Origin: CAZGXI01 sp964529715
Lineage (GTDB): Bacteria; Chloroflexota; Anaerolineae; Aggregatilineales; Ch27
NCBI GenBank assembly: GCA_964529715.1
Contig: CAZGXI010000007.1
Span: 62,001-126,000, forward strand
DNA length: 64,000 nucleotides
Direction of reading: 5' to 3'
Part shown: one piece after another, positions 62,937-64,000 of the stretch
Numbering within the stretch: position 1 is the first letter of the stretch
Layout: each line of letters opens with the position of its first letter
Notes under the pieces: model-generated
Database searches by the model: none
What the model was told of the DNA's origin: nothing
Seen by the model: only the letters and a program-made list of their open reading frames with translations
Program-made: the position numbers and the translations under genes

Positions 62937-63881
62937 TCAAAACATACCGCCGATGCCCGACTCCATCAGAATGATCACGGACGGGCCAAGCAGCACGATC
63001 CAGATCGACGGGAAGATCAGCAGCACCATCGGGATCATCATTTTGACGGGCGCCTGCTGTGCTTTTTCTTGGGCGCGCTGGCGGCGCTTGACGCGCATCT
63101 GGTCCGACTGGACGCGCAGGATTTTCGCCATACTCACGCCGAGTTGGTCCGCCTGGATGATTGCAGCGACAAAGCTGGTCACGTCGGGTACGTCCATCCG
63201 GTTCGACATGTCACGCAAGGCTTCGCGGCGCAGTTTGCCGAACTGAATTTCTTGAAGGACACGCCCGAACGCCACTGCCAGGTCGTTATCCCATTTTTCA
63301 TACACCTTCCCCATGGCGGCGTCGAAGCCCAACCCGGCTTCAACGCAGATGGTCAGCAGGTCCAGGGCATCAGGCAGCGCCTTGACGATACCATCTTGCC
63401 GCTTGGTGATTTTGCTCTTGAGCCACAGCGCAGGAAAGAAAAAGCCCAGCGCCGCCCCACCGACCGTGTAGAGCAACCCGTTCGGCTGCGGCGAGATGAT
63501 GACGAACAGCAGGAATGCGACCACGCCAAGGCCGATAGTTGCACCGACCCGCAATCCCAGGAAGGTGGCCGCATCCAGGTTGTTGGGGTTGCCCGCCAGC
63601 TCAAGCTGCCGCCGCGTCGATTCCAACTGACGTTCCGGTGTGAAGCGCGTGACGATGTCGGCCAGTTTGCGGAACAGCGGCCTGAGCACACGCTCCTGGA
63701 ACGGCAGCGAGAGTTCCAGTTCTTCCAACGAAGAGGGCAGGTCACGGTCGCCATACTCGGCCAGGCGAGCCTGGAGGGGGTCGCGGTCGCCGTCATCCCT
63801 CATGCCATAGTAAACCAGCCCGGCCAGCACCAGCAGGGCGAAAGCCACAACGATGACAATACCAATAATCGGATCGGGCAT
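62937..63881 (-). CDS. tadC: Tad pilus inner-membrane protein TadC
   Basis: A 314-residue T2SSF-domain protein from the ATG giving MPDPIIGIVIVVAFALLVLA. It has an N-terminal span, a soluble part (QLESTRRQLELAGNPNNLDAATFLGLRV), two central spans and the T2SSF domain with ALPDALDLLTICVEAGLGFDAAM, LQEIQFGKLRREALRDMSNRMDVPDVTSFVAAIIQADQLGVSMAKIL. This is the TadC form of the type II secretion F protein. The C-terminal span is KMMIPMVLLIFPSIWIVLL. It works with TadB, whose gene ends 27 bases upstream, in building Flp/Tad pili. Confidence 0.93.
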   Translation of the reverse strand: MPDPIIGIVIVVAFALLVLAGLVYYGMRDDGDRDPLQARLAEYGDRDLPSSLEELELSLPFQERVLRPLFRKLADIVTRFTPERQLESTRRQLELAGNPNNLDAATFLGLRVGATIGLGVVAFLLFVIISPQPNGLLYTVGGAALGFFFPALWLKSKITKRQDGIVKALPDALDLLTICVEAGLGFDAAMGKVYEKWDNDLAVAFGRVLQEIQFGKLRREALRDMSNRMDVPDVTSFVAAIIQADQLGVSMAKILRVQSDQMRVKRRQRAQEKAQQAPVKMMIPMVLLIFPSIWIVLLGPSVIILMESGIGGMF

Positions 63882-63907
63882 TGCTGTTCTCCTGTAACCT
63901 CTGCACT

Positions 63908-64000
63908 CTAGTACTTGATGTCCACGATCCGCTGGATCGCCGCCGTGCCAAGACCGATCAGGCCCAAACCGATGCCGATCATTGGCCAGCCGCACATGCG
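63908..64000 (-). CDS. tadB: TadB C-terminus (partial)
   Basis: The last 30 residues of the gene upstream of tadC; the rest lies beyond the right edge. The translation includes PMIGIGLGLIGLGTAAIQRI and then VDIKY, a final membrane span followed by the I-V-x-I-K type ending of TadB. The assignment rests on this ending and on its place before tadC. Confidence 0.75.
   Translation of the reverse strand, partial: RMCGWPMIGIGLGLIGLGTAAIQRIVDIKY

Noticed and set aside
62790..63911. 373-codon plus-strand frame opposite tadC
   Set aside because: Antisense shadow with His/Gln/Arg-rich composition; tadC on the minus strand has clear domains.

Overview
The window is a gene-dense, roughly 60% G+C bacterial chromosome segment. 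Gene content and style suggest a Chloroflexota bacterium, probably of an Anaerolineae-like lineage; this is inference from gene style, since no rRNA is present. The clues are Thr/Pro-rich lipoproteins, short TPR membrane proteins, GT39-like glycosyltransferases with a shared C-terminal module, an IleRS with the GxHH signature, ATP-type PEP carboxykinase beside PPDK, and Tad pilus genes. I see no tRNA, rRNA, CRISPR array, insertion sequence, integrase or prophage. The region reads as core chromosome, with many small membrane or secreted proteins of unknown role.

Layout. 1-1.7 kb holds sucCD (minus). 1.8-5.8 kb holds a GT39-like membrane glycosyltransferase, an ECF sigma factor with a putative membrane partner, and a divergent secreted protein. 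5.9-9.0 kb holds comEC and a Thr/Pro-rich protein. 9.0-12.3 kb is an operon of three M42 aminopeptidases behind a good promoter. 12.3-19.1 kb holds a lipoprotein, a TPR protein, a CcmC-like membrane protein, a second GT39-like enzyme, an EamA transporter and a Fur-family regulator. 19.2-25.2 kb holds an AlaX-type editing protein, an unknown protein, three tandem membrane TPR proteins, a YceI-like protein and two small membrane proteins. 25.3-31.9 kb holds ileS, ftsH and a Ser/Thr kinase.

31.9-42.2 kb contains a split vitamin B12 uptake system. One cobalamin riboswitch precedes the ATPase (plus strand). A second, nearly identical one precedes the permease and a double-domain binding protein (minus strand). 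Between them lie ppdK and pckA, which together handle pyruvate/PEP/oxaloacetate interconversion, and a ribokinase. Both riboswitches have a recognisable promoter and a terminator-type expression platform.

42.2-48.5 kb holds a fructokinase-like gene plus amylosucrase (sucrose to glucan and fructose), an FHA-REC-FHA signalling protein, and murQ with a serine hydrolase (muropeptide recycling). 48.6-60.2 kb holds folC, lon, an AlbA_2/ATPase-type regulator, a TolB-like propeller lipoprotein, a secreted Ig-like protein, a GNAT, an orphan PhnD-like lipoprotein and two GT2 glycosyltransferases. 60.2-64 kb holds a nucleotidyltransferase-like protein, long-form hpf, comF, tadC and the end of tadB.

The observations I rate highest are: the tandem BtuF-like fusion and the two covarying B12 riboswitches; the GTHH signature of IleRS; ComEC whose C-terminal metallo-beta-lactamase-like domain has lost its HxHxDH ligands; the FHA-REC-FHA protein; and the stand-alone CcmC-like membrane protein. 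No wholly new defence or mobile system is visible.
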